From: Halisarca cf. caerulea
Lineage: Eukaryota; Porifera; Demospongiae; Chondrillida; Halisarcidae
Direction of reading: 5' to 3'
Length of the DNA stretch: 64,000 nt
Assembly (NCBI GenBank): GCA_963170055.1
Contig: CAUJGJ010000161.1
Span: forward strand, 2,194,475-2,258,474
In this document: positions 1 through 11,206 of the stretch, piece by piece
Layout of the letters: the number at the start of each line of letters is the position of its first letter
Position numbering within the stretch: position 1 is the first letter of the stretch
Translations under genes and position numbers: made by a program
Notes under the pieces: generated by a model
The model's input: the letters and a program-made list of their open reading frames with translations, nothing else
The model's database searches: none
What the model was told of the DNA's origin: nothing

Positions 1-139
1 ACAATGATTATGAGTATGTCGGTATACGTAGTCAAGACCTGAATACTTTATTAGAATGTGCCAGCAGAAGGTACATCATTCATATATTGTACAGTCACAT
101 AAGATTCTGTACATCATTACAGGTGGGCTCACGGCAAGC

Positions 140-3100
140 ATGGCACATGGAAATATGCCCCTTCCAAATTTTACAGCTCAAACCAACTTGTATGACGCAT
201 TGGGGGTCCACCTCAACTCCACAGAACAAGAAATACGCACAGCATATAAGGAGAGAGCTCGTCATGTGCATCCTGATAAGAACAAACACCCACAGGCTAG
301 AGAATGGATGCAGAGAGTCAATGAGGCTTATCGAGTCCTGACAGATAGGATTCAGAGACGAGCTTATGATGAAAGACTTGTAGATGAAGGGGAAATGGTA
401 GGTGGTCCAGCAACTCCCCTCCCAGCTGCTTCAAGACTGTCTGATAAACTAAAAGCTCAAATGATTCTCTGGTCAAGGGCAATAGACAAGAATACTGTTA
501 AGAGTTTATTTCACTTTCTGAAGAGTAAAAAAGAGTTTGAATCCTTCTTGCAGTCAAAAATGTGTGATTTGACAAGAAACCTGAAGAAAAGTGCAGCAAG
601 CAAAAATAAAACCAGTAAAGAAAAGCCTCAGCTCACCCTTTCAGCATACAGTTCTCTTGTCCCTGCTGTGAACCATACATCATGCTCACAAGATAGCAAT
701 AAAGTTTCCAGCAGCTTTAAAACTCATAATCAAGTCAAAGAAATACTACACTTTGCACGATCAAGTCGAAAGCAAACAGCAGTGCCACCTGGTACATATG
801 TCCCAATCATAAGTTTTGCTTCAAATTCAAGGGAAGATTTATTGCTGCTTCTAGATATCTTTTACAATGGTCAATTTCTCATTCAGTAGAAAGCCATGAA
901 ATACTGCTGAATCGACTAAAAGAGTTTATTCCACTCACAGCTGTTCAACCCCTTGACTCACCTAGGCCATACATTAAGCAGGAGTGTGTCATGTGTAATG
1001 AAATAGTGGCGACTACAGATCCACAGATTAGCTTACCACGTCATGGACTACTGCAGCCGCAAACAGTCTGCAGATCCTGCCGTGACAAAAGTTACCTAGA
1101 GGACATGCAGAGCTGGACAGATGCAGGGATGGCCTTTCTCCAGTCTGATGACCCCAGTAAAAAAGTACATGCAGGTGTTGGATGCTTGTACATGGCTAAC
1201 TGCTAACGACCTCCAGGAGTACAGTCATTGTTTCAGGATGCACGGGAGCTCATTCGTGAAGGATCTCCAGAAATGGTGTTTCCACTCATACACGCTGCTA
1301 TTGAGACGAGTAAAGCACCCAGAGATATAGTCAGAGCTCATCTAATCTCTTCCTCAGCTTTAAGGAAAATGGCAGAGGGAATGGACAGCATGGAATTGTT
1401 TGAGAAGTGGGAGACATTACTAATGGCAAAAGAAGCCCATCTCAATGCATGTTCTGAGAGTCAAAATGCTAAGGATGCTTTCAGTCTAGATGAGCTACAA
1501 GACAGATTGAAAGGCATAGATCTGGACATTCGTACTGTAGAAGACCAGTTGAAACAAGAATGGAAAGATATAGCCAGTGACTGCCAGGATCGTTTAGAAG
1601 CTACATGGGCCAAACGAGACTACGAGACATTAATTAGTATCTTACAAGAAGAAAAGGATGAAGAAGTAATGCTTGCAAACAAAAAAAATGACTACATGCT
1701 GGAAGCCATGAGAAATTTCCTGGGTTCAAAGAAGGCCTTCATGGATAGAATGCTACCTGAAGACAGAGCCCACTTACTGTTCCTTCAAGGCTATCTGAAA
1801 CTGCATGAAGGAAACCTCCTACAGGGATTCTCTCTCCTTCACTCAAGTACCCTTTTGTCCCCACTCGCAACTTGGTTACACAGGTCTGCAATACAAGTTG
1901 TATTGAACTACTTGCCAAAACATTCAAATGCTACATTAGAAAGTGTTCAGCAACTCCTGACACAGCTAAAAACACAGAAATCTATCAATACAGAAGAAAT
2001 GGGTGCATTTTGTATCCTTCCTACACTTGAACAGCTACAGCCACCAAAAAATCGTCAGTGGCCCCATTTGAGCATTTCAAGAGGAGCTAATTTCTACAAA
2101 AACGACAAAGCCATAATTAGACAGGTGGAGGAAGGAAAGTGGAATGAAAAGCAAGCTGCTATGGCCTACATAGACCTAGTACCTGCATGTGAACACTCCA
2201 CTCTAGTGGCAGTGTGCTTCATCAATGCAGCCCTGTGGCTGCTCAAGCACTTCACAACACTATTGCAGGATCAAAAGCACCAAAAAAAGGACAAACAACT
2301 CATTTGGGGACTAAAGAGGAGCAGATTCTGTATTCAGTAAGGAGAGGAGTTCTGTGGTGTTGTGAAGGGGCTACTACCATTGCTAGCACATCTCTCCATC
2401 CAGCTATGCAGACATACATTCATCGCCTTGCCATTGGAGTGATGCTCAGATGTGATCAGCTACAACCAGGAAAAGCCACAAGTAGTAACAGTGAAACCTT
2501 CATTGGATGGCTCAACAAGTTGATTTACAATGCACGGTTGTGTCCATTTTGGAACTTTCCCACAGTTATAGTATCAGAAGCAATAATACTGCATATTATC
2601 ACTGGACGCATGCACAGTGAATACATTTTGGCCTTACAGGATGTTCCAAGGAACAATTGCCCTGTTGCAAATGATGAGCTTCAGTATCACCTATATGAGA
2701 ATGACCTGAGAAAGGTACATGTCCTTGAAGATCGTCATACAAAGGAAAATGCCATGAATGCTATGTTGGAGAAGAAGGGATTGGCTATGAGTGATGTCTC
2801 GAGACTTATGTCCTCACCATTGAGTCCCCGTACAGAAGATGGCTGGCTCATCCAACAAACAACTCTTGGCACTGAGGTGGAATACTCAAAGCTGTATGGA
2901 CTGGTGATCGACACAGACCCTGGTAACACATCAGTTAGTATTATAGCAGATTCAGTAGATCTTAGAAAGGGAAAAGTGGGTTTATTTTCAACTTTGGATA
3001 TCACCACAGTCTTTCAGCTGGGACATGAAAATGTCTACCCTTTGTTTTTCAGTTTGGATCCCCCTAATCCTGATCAGCACTTTCATCCATTTCAGGAATT

Positions 3101-6100
3101 TCGCTTTGAACCTAAAACCTTGTCTGATACACCTCTCCTGCATACATTGTTTGAAACTGACTATTTATTGAAGTCATTCACTGTGGGGTCTGATATTTCT
3201 TCTCAGCCCCCTTTTCCACAAAGATCAGTTCATGAAAATCTCACTAAGAATTTACCACGTGAGCTTCAGGAAGTCTTAAAGCCCATTCATGAGCGTGGAC
3301 CATGTGCTAGCCACATCAATCGCTTTTGGATTCAAGCTGATGAAATTGTGTATAGCTCCGAGCAGGAGGGGTCAAAGATTACCATCCTTGTATCTGAACC
3401 AAAGATGTCGATACGTACACATCCCATCTTCCCTGGGCCAGATGGTGAACTACATGACATCGAAGATGATGTGGATTCAGAGAGCTCAGAAAAAAAATTT
3501 GCTCTGGCTTTTACTAAAAATTACGATCAAATAGCTAGGTACTTTCCAATGTTTGCTCGCTTGAAAGAGCTTGTGAAATTGCAAATCATAGTCACTTGTG
3601 CATATGGTGTACTGGAAAATCTGAGAAGCACCAGCGAAGAAACAATAGTGCCTACAGATGTATTTCAGAAAGTTCAACAAGAAAACGCAATTCACTTGGT
3701 TAAAACCCTGTCTACAGTATACAGTGATATGCAGTCTAAAGTTGAAAAAGCAAAGCAGCATAATTCCACCCAAGTAAGTAATGTACGTTATGTAATTCCC
3801 ACTGATGCTGAACTTGCTTCACAAGTAACTGATGCTCTCATGTCCCAACAAAGCCACAGGCTGTCACGATCCACCCTAAACGACTACGTCCATTCATGGA
3901 TCTGTGATGGTGGCAGCCGATTAACAACACTGAAAGTTGCTGTTTACATTACCAAGTGCCAAATCACAAAAGAAGATGTGGCACAGATGATAAAGCGACA
4001 TCACCAGCCAAGATTTGATGCATTCAACAGACTAATGAAGGAGCTAGAGAGGGCAGCAAGACAGACAATCCCTCCCATGAGAGATTCTTGCTTGTGGGTA
4101 CCGGCTGCCTTACACCAAATGCAGTCTGCTGAAGACTCTTACTATCTCAGCTATGGAGGTGTTCTCTTGGCACCCAAAGTGCGTCAAGGCTATGTACCTT
4201 CTGCCCAGGTATCAGCAATGGTAATTCGATTAACTCCATCTAACCTTTTAGCAGATCCAAACAGACTTAGTAGTGGTCTACGCAGAGGCACAAGTGGAAA
4301 AACCTCAAAAACTGGAAGAGTTAATCATGGCTCAAATTCAAGTGGAAGTAGTGGTGGTCCAAAATCAGGAGGAGGTAATAGTGGATCAGGAACTGGAGGA
4401 GGTAGTGGTGGTCTAGGAACTAGCGGAGGTAGTAGTGGATCAGGGACTGGTGGCCAAGGCAGGGGCTCAGCAACTGCAGGAAGAGGTAGGGGGGGCTCGA
4501 AATCAGGTGGAGGTAGTGGTGGCTCACAAATGGGAGGAAGTTTTGGTGGTTCAGGAACTAGAGGATGTAGTAGTAAATATAAAGTTGGAGGAGGTAGCAG
4601 TGGCTCAGGAAGCGGCAATGGACCTACTTCGAAATACAAAGGAATACGATTGAGTAGATTACAACAACATGTGGGTTCAATACTCACAAGGACATTATCC
4701 ACATTGCCTGGACGTATACTTAGTGCACGGGGGGATGAAACAGCAAGAGCTGGTCGATGTCCACGAATCATGGATGCTTATGGAAAGACAACAAAGGGTT
4801 CATTTATTGTTGAATATAAGACAACTGGCAAGGAATCATTTTCAAATTACCAATTGCTGTAACATATTATGCAGGTTGTAAATTATCGAAGAGAATGTTT
4901 TCTGAATGGGAAAGGCTCACCAGAACATCTACGCTTAGTACTTGTTACTGAAAGTGGAAACCAGTCAGTTGTCAAGATTTATGATATCAACCTTGAAGCA
5001 ATCAGAAGAGTCAATGGAGTTCTTGATGCAAAAGATGAAAAACAGTTCAAAGCTTTGTGCAAAGATTTTAAAGGACAGGGTATGTTAATAGCCAATAAAT
5101 AAGCACATACACTGAGCAAATCCACAAAGATCGATGCATTAATTTAAAGTTTGAGAAAAATCTTGTGTCTCCATCACCAACCACAAATGGTATTCTAAGG
5201 TTACATACCGTATACCTTCTTATTTTCATATGAGATGAAATTCTGGCATATGGAAACTGAAATTACCAAAACATGACAAATAATTAATAGTTACTACTCG
5301 TCCACATGGGAGAAAAGCATTATTATTTTACTTCGTTTACTAGCTCTTTCACTGCTATTTTGCTTTGAATAACATGAAAGTCGATGTAATCAATACCACC
5401 TTAACAAACTCATCAGGAAGGTGTAGCAAGGTTAGTGTATTAACAGGAGCCTATCAAAAATTTACAAGTATACCACTGTCACACACTGGCCACCAGTGAT
5501 CACTTTTCATAGTGTGTGCAACATTCCTTGCTTTTCAGAGTCATTGCTTAGTGATAGACAAGCTACTTATGAGGTTTTTGTGCATTGTGTACGGTGTGGC
5601 CCCGAGAAGAATCACTCAACACTTTTCTAGTGGAAAAACAAAACGTTTAATGATAAGCCTAAGGAAATGATAACCCTAACCCTGCTACCACCATGTCAAC
5701 CCTGCACTATCTGACAAGAAATCTGCATGAGATTCATCTGCAGATAGTCATTTGTCCGATTTCCCTTCCCTATAGCAGTTGTCCCTGTTTTTATCCTCCC
5801 GTACAGGCAGTTCACAATGAAATCAAAAGAACAGATACAATAAATCAACAGCTGTTATGTCACTAATGTCAGTGTTCTTGATCTGTAATTTATGCATACA
5901 TAGGATGCTTGAACTGTCTGCAAAATTTGCATAAAATTGGCAAATTTAAAGTTTAAACCGTGAAAATCTTAAAAATTCTGCAACACAAAAGTTTAGTATA
6001 CAGCGAAAGTTTCATCTAACAATGTAAGAACAGCTGATGTGATTCCATCTTCTTGCTCCACCATTTGAAAAATGCAAAGGCCTTATTTTAATTGCACTGA

Positions 6101-6555
6101 GTTAGCCTACAATGCATAGAACAAAGTAAAATGTCATACTATGATCTCTTTGCAAACAAATCAAGATATATAATAAAAATTATCATTATAACTTAAAGTA
6201 TCTATGTATTGACAATCTTTGTCTAAGTGACTTGCCTTTATAGTATTATACATATAACCTGCATGTGCTATGTGTGGGATTATGTAATCATCAGTGTATT
6301 ATACGTATTAATATTTTTATATACGTATCCATAAGTATATTAATCCACTGTATTATACTTCTTTCTGTCATTACTGTAGATGCAAGGCAACTAATGCAGG
6401 AACTCGATAGTTTCACATGCCCCAGCTTGGCAGAATATTTCCCAGCAGGATCTTCAAGGCTACAAATAGGGAGGATAGTTCATAAATTGCTCTCTGACGA
6501 TGTTAATTCTACATTTAGGGGCAGTGGCTCAGCGGCAAGAGCTACTTGTCTTTGA
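140..6555 (+). pseudogene. J-domain giant protein, copy A (decayed)
   Basis: This is a colinear paralogue of the intact gene at 19003-24533, and homology continues upstream to the window edge. The start ATG (140) matches copy B, and the J domain with its HPD motif is intact. Compared with copy B, four lesions break the frame: a 1-bp deletion near 880-888 (stop TAG 887-889), a nonsense TAA at 1204-1206 replacing a Ser codon, a 1-bp deletion near 2290-2301, and a nonsense TAA at 4860-4862 replacing a Lys codon. A run of A near 1156 adds one Lys in frame. The Gly/Ser linker lies at about 4320-4620 and is less regular than in copy B. The phase-1 terminal intron (donor 5080, acceptor AG 6378-6379, 1300 bp) and last exon (6380-6555) are recognisable; two cysteines of that exon in copy B are Ser and Tyr here. 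Most of the sequence still reads as protein, which suggests recent loss. Assembly error is less likely because the four lesions are scattered. Confidence 0.88.
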
Positions 6556-6714
6556 TTAGATTGGAAAGTTTGAATTAAGTGTGTAGATAATATTACTATT
6601 ATCAGTTACTGTAATACTATATTTAGTAAGAATTTAGGGTATACTTCAACTTGCATAATTTTTGTTCTTGTTATTACTTTTACTGCATGTTATAAGTGTC
6701 AGTTACTAATAATA

Positions 6715-6715
<1 letters not shown>

Positions 6716-6761
<46 letters not shown>

Positions 6762-7073
6762 ATAGTTATATCCCGGTACGAGCATGATATCCAAGTTATC
6801 GCCCAAGACCGAAGCGAAGCCGAGGTCGCGGGCGATGACCTGGATATCATGCGAGTGAACAGGGATATAACTAACTTCTATCCCATGCAAATTGATTTTC
6901 AATTAGTAGACTTAATTGGCAATAATTGATTCAATTAACACCAAATTGACTATTGAATAATACCTGGTAGTTATTACCCGGGGAATAACTACCATACATG
7001 CCCAGTTTTTAGGGGCTGCCGCAGGCAGCCCCTATATTGTTTTCATTTGGACTTCCGGTGTGTAACGCTCGTC

Positions 7074-7128
<55 letters not shown>
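6716..7128. repeat. Foldback sequence between two (TA)n tracts
   Basis: A (TA)n tract at 6716-6758 and another at about 7076-7128 bracket a segment rich in inverted repeats. The first hairpin has arms at about 6759-6812 and 6815-6877, containing matching GCATGATATCC-type sequence and a GC-rich apex. A second hairpin has arms TGGTAGTTATT and AATAACTACCA around ACCCGGGG, at about 6965-6995. A third, at about 7010-7034, has arms AGGGGCTGCC and GGCAGCCCCT. There is no ORF beyond shadows. It is best read as one or more non-autonomous foldback-type elements inserted in TA repeats; the family is not recognised. Confidence 0.55.
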
Positions 7129-7135
<7 letters not shown>

Positions 7136-7214
7136 TTTGAAGAAAAGTCTTATAATAGAGAATTTATATAATAGTAATAGAGAAGTATGAATTTATACAG
7201 GAATGAGTTATAGG

Positions 7215-7264
7215 AATTGTTTTGAAAACAATTGCCAAATATGGCAATTGTTTTCAAAACAATT
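7215..7264. repeat. Perfect 23-bp inverted repeat
   Basis: The arms at 7215-7237 and 7242-7264 are exact reverse complements around a 4-nt loop. Each arm itself contains palindromic AATTGTTTTGAAAACAATT-like sequence. It would form a strong cruciform or hairpin in an otherwise AT-rich intergenic stretch. Confidence 0.8.
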
Positions 7265-7330
7265 GTCCAGTTACAATAAACAGTATGTTCAATGAATGTT
7301 CAGCTGTGCACTTGCACTCCAATGCTTTGC

Positions 7331-7386
7331 AAGTAATTCGAGCGTGTGGGGCGGCAGCCCCCACGAGTTTTTAACTCGAATTACTT
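7331..7386. repeat. Nested hairpin AAGTAATTCGAG / CTCGAATTACTT
   Basis: The outer arms at 7331-7342 and 7375-7386 are perfect complements. A GC-rich inner stem (TGGGGC...GCCCCCA) lies between them. It is one of a run of hairpins across 6759-7386 and probably part of a foldback element. Confidence 0.7.
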
Positions 7387-7418
7387 GTTCCTTTGATCTT
7401 TCACAAACTGGGATAGAA

Positions 7419-7462
<44 letters not shown>

Positions 7463-7464
7463 TA

Positions 7465-7639
7465 CAGTGGAACCTGTCTATTGCGGTCACCATTGGGGCG
7501 AAAATTTTTGGCTGTTATAGACAGGTGGCTGCTTTAATGAGGTAAAATACCATACATTACTGCTGATTCGGAGAAGAATTAGTGGCTGGTATAGACAGGT
7601 GGCTGCATTACACAGTGACCACAATAGACAGGTTCCACT
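7465..7639. mobile_element. Pogo/Tc1-like MITE, 175 bp
   Basis: The element starts CAGTGGAACCTGTCTATT and ends with its near-perfect inverted copy (AATAGACAGGTTCCACT), flanked by TA-rich DNA consistent with a TA target. The terminal inverted repeats match over about 26 bp with two mismatches. There is no coding capacity. The interior carries related GACAGGTGGCTGC motifs. It is the clearest member of a CAGT(G/R)GAACCT family scattered through the window. Confidence 0.75.
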
Positions 7640-7644
7640 ATATA

Positions 7645-9200
7645 TATATATACACTTATAGTTTTGTTCACATTCACTTTGAGTCCATTACTTTGCATCC
7701 ACAAGTTAGCTGCATCTAGACACTGCTGAAGGGAGGTTTATAAAGAAGAAAGATCACTGCTAATGATATAGATGGCATCATCATTAGCTAATAGGACTAC
7801 AGATTCTTAATTGGAAGGAAGGACAGACGGTAAGTCATTGATGAAGGTTGAGAAGAGTGAGGGACCAAGTACAGAACCTTGATTGGGAAAACCAGCAGAG
7901 GAGAATAAAGCATCAATACAGCTAACCAGGGAGCGATTTGATATATATGACTGAAACCAAGCGATAGTAGATGGAGGAGCTCAAGAGTTGAAAGCTAGCC
8001 AAGAGAAGGTCATGATTAACAGTGCCAAAAGCCTTCGAGATTTCTAGGAAGACAACACCTACAAATTGTCTTCTATCTAAAGCTTAATACCAATTATCTA
8101 AACAGTGAAGAAGAGTTTGGGTAGAATGTAGGAAGAGAATGCTGTTTTGTTCACAATGAGAATAGATCTGACATTGGACACACTTGTTAAGCAACTTGCT
8201 GGCCACTGGGAGAGAGATGGGTCATGTAGTTGGAGAGGGATGTGCGATCACCACCTTTGTAGAGTGGCTTTACCAATGCACATTCCCAGGATCCAGGAAA
8301 CATTGTGACAGCTGCCAGGGGCGGATTTAGGGGTGTTTCTGTGGTTTCCAGAAACCAGTCAAGCTATTCTAAGCCTTGGAATTCTTCACTAGCTGTTAAA
8401 GCAATATTTAATTCCCATGAAAGCAGAAGTAGCAAGTTACCACTTCATGCTTTATTGCCAGACCTAGAACACTTCAGCAGAGCTAAGTGGAGAATATATT
8501 CTCAAGAAAACAGCTCTAACAACCTCTAATTGAGGAAAAGCGCTTAAAAATCACTAAGGTATTAAAATCGCCATCTTTTGTTACATCATCAACATCACAA
8601 GTGACATCAGAATAATAATTGGTAAAGCAGCTTCTATTTTCATGAATTATCTTCACAAGTAACGGTTTTAGGTGTATTCTCACTACATAAATGTGGCAAA
8701 GAGCTGGAATCTCACAATCAGAATCCAACCTTGTGAGTGGCAGTCATTTTAAGACATTAGCTGCATTACACTACAATATTGGGATCTTATGAAGGAAACT
8801 AGTCAGAGTATTTTCTGCATCCGCCCCTGGCTGCAGATGAGAGTGAGGAGCTGATGATGGAGCATAGCGGATTGCAGATAACAGATTGACCAGCTATCAG
8901 GGCAGAAGAAGGGATACCATCAAGATCTGGAGAATATCTAGGTTTAAGAGTAGAAAGTGAATCTTCATACCAAGCAGGGGATACTGAGGTAAAAGAGAGA
9001 GGTCTAGGTGAACGTGTTGAAAGGACAAGATGGAAGAGAACCAGAAGCAGTAGAGGACACAGCAACAAGGTGGTTATTAAGAGTGTTAGCAATAGTGGAT
9101 GGTGTTTTCCAAAAGTGTGCAATATCCGATGTAAATGTACACCTTTTCCCTTTGATGTCCAACACAACCATACAACAAGTCCAAGGAGAGTTGCACAATA
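7645..9200 (-). mobile_element. LINE reverse transcriptase remnant (minus), split by MITE
   Basis: On the minus strand, fragments of a non-LTR reverse transcriptase can be read. They include a GSVLGPSLFSTFINDLP block near 7850-7910, corresponding to RT motif B', and a degraded active-site region near 7760-7800 where the ADD motif has become NDD. An N-terminal RT segment near 8850-8950 contains a DGIPSSALIAGQ-like stretch. Frames are broken by stops and shifts, so the element is dead. A separate element at 8316-8829 interrupts it. The motif style fits the Jockey/CR1 group of endonuclease-encoding LINEs, but the clade cannot be fixed by eye. Confidence 0.7.
8316..8829. mobile_element. hAT-like MITE nested in LINE remnant
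   Basis: The ends CAGGGGCGGAT and ATCCGCCCCTG are exact inverted repeats. The flanking sequence GCTGC occurs immediately outside both ends (8311-8315 and 8830-8834), giving a 5-bp candidate target-site duplication. LINE sequence resumes on both sides. There is no ORF of note. CAGGGGCGG ends are typical of hAT-derived MITEs; some hAT groups use 5-bp rather than 8-bp duplications. Confidence 0.65.
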
Positions 9201-9676
9201 TGTATAATCAGTGATTCCCTTAAAGAGGGGGTAGGGGGCAGCGCATCCCCCCTATAATCTTGGATAGCACAACTTTCAACTTTAATGTAGTACACTAAAA
9301 GCTTGACAAAACGCCAGAAACAACTCACTTCTAATAATAAACATATTGTCACTGATAATAACCATACCATATGTTCAATATAGTTGTTCACTCCAGCAAA
9401 TACCCACCTCTAATTGTGAACAATTAAAGGGACGTTTTCATGCAGCCAAGAAAACTAGAAAGCAAGGCACCCAGCAGCGCTAACCAACATATTATTCTTT
9501 CAATAATGGATTTGATCTGATTCATACACCCCCTCCCCTTTAATTTTTGTCTGGGGGGGAACACTGTATAATGGTTGGGACATATAGCCTGACATCAATT
9601 CGGCATATGACCAATTATCATGTTACCTGACATAACTTTATTGATTTCCTTGGTGCGGATGGTCGGCCAACCCCAG
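9201..9676. other. Non-coding stretch, no gene seen
   Basis: This stretch contains G- and C-runs near 9225-9255 and 9530-9560 that resemble ends of degraded DNA-transposon copies. I see no exon, RNA gene or clear repeat boundary. The next supported feature is the transmembrane exon of the kinase gene. Confidence 0.4.
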
Positions 9677-9831
9677 TAGAAAAGCAAACACAAAGGATGG
9701 TTGTGGCAATTACTATTTTAGCACTCACAGTTTTAATGGTTACCACATTGCTTGCCAACACATATCAAAAAAGACGTCAACGACACCTCAACATAATGCA
9801 GTAAGTATATATTGGTATAATATATATATAT

Positions 9832-9838
9832 ATATACA

Positions 9839-9903
<65 letters not shown>
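9832..9903. repeat. (TA)n microsatellite
   Basis: An almost uninterrupted TA dinucleotide run lies in the intron after the kinase transmembrane exon. Confidence 0.95.
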
Positions 9904-9906
<3 letters not shown>

Positions 9907-11118
9907 CACATCATGAGGCACCCAGAGAACACTTTATATGGTTTATACTATTCACCTCATGCAACTATAGAAAGTCTGCAGTTGGGATGTCAAGAGCTAC
10001 AGGAACATCAGTACTAAAAGTATGCCTAAGTTATCACCCATACTAAACCAAAGCTATGTCATTTAATTTATATACACTCTATACATTTATATCACTCACC
10101 TATTTGAAACTGTGCCAACAAAATCAGTGTTTGTATCCAGAACTTTAATACTGCATCTATTTTAATTAGGTTGTTGTATTGATTGACTCACATGCTACAC
10201 TCATCATTGTAATTGTGCCATTTTAAGTTGTATGCTACTGTCGATCTAAAAAAAAGTTATATACATATAGCTAAAGCAAAAGTAACATGTACATGTGCAT
10301 GTGCTTATACAGGTGGTTGATCAATGGGAGATAGACAAAAACCAATTCCAAATCCAAGGAGAGATTAGAAGTGGAAATTATGGATTGGCCCATAAAGGAT
10401 TTCTTACCTTAGCAGCTGCTACTTCCAAAATAGTGAAAAAGTATCAGCAATTCATGATGTATGAAGGGAAGTCTACAGTTGCTATGGCAGTGAAGACAAT
10501 CAAAAGTGCGCTTTACATTAAGAAAATTTAGGGCTTCTTTTTTTAAATAAAACAATGTTCTTATTATTCATTGGGCAATGATGATGTAGCATCATTTTTA
10601 TCAGAGATAGAAATGATGAAGAAAGTGTCAGCAGGTAACAACCCTCATGTTGTAAAGATGGTTGGTTGTGTTACCTTATCCTCTCTAGTGATGCTAATGG
10701 TGGAGTATGTATCACACGGTAATCTACGTGTGAGTTGTTTTTCTGCATGTAAAAAGCGGTATCCACATGCAAAACCAGAAATACATTGCATAATGGTACT
10801 AGTATTTTTAGATCACATACATAGTTGGCAAAAGAAGAAAAATAATTATTGTAACACTTACATTGATATAAAATACACTAAAGTCTTAGGTCAGGTTCAA
10901 GTTATATACAAAAACAAAAGCATGTATGTAGTTCTTATACACTGCATGAACAGGAATCATACCAGTACACTGTGTTGTGCTGTGCTACCAAGGTTGTATC
11001 CAGTGGGGGGCTTGGGGGGGTATGAGGAGGGAGGGGTTTTCCACCCCAAAACATTTTGCTATGCAAATTAATATTTAGTGTTATATACAGTTTTAAGAAA
11101 ACCATCCCACAGTGCACC

Positions 11119-11120
<2 letters not shown>

Positions 11121-11186
<66 letters not shown>

Positions 11187-11206
11187 ATTATTATTATTAT
11201 TATTAT
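11121..11206. repeat. (TA)n then (TTA)n microsatellite
   Basis: A TA run passes into a TTA/ATT run ending at 11206, directly at the 3' end of the minus-strand LINE that follows. The ATT part is probably the LINE's (AAT)n tail. Confidence 0.85.

Noticed and set aside
4325..4771. Proline-rich minus-strand ORFs opposite the Gly/Ser linkers (also 23019-23425)
   Set aside because: They are shadows of the Gly/Ser coding repeats of the J-domain genes.
6500..6560. tRNA-like GGCTCAGCGGCAAGAG words in the last exon of copy A
   Set aside because: No cloverleaf could be formed around them, and they fall in sequence homologous to the copy B coding exon.
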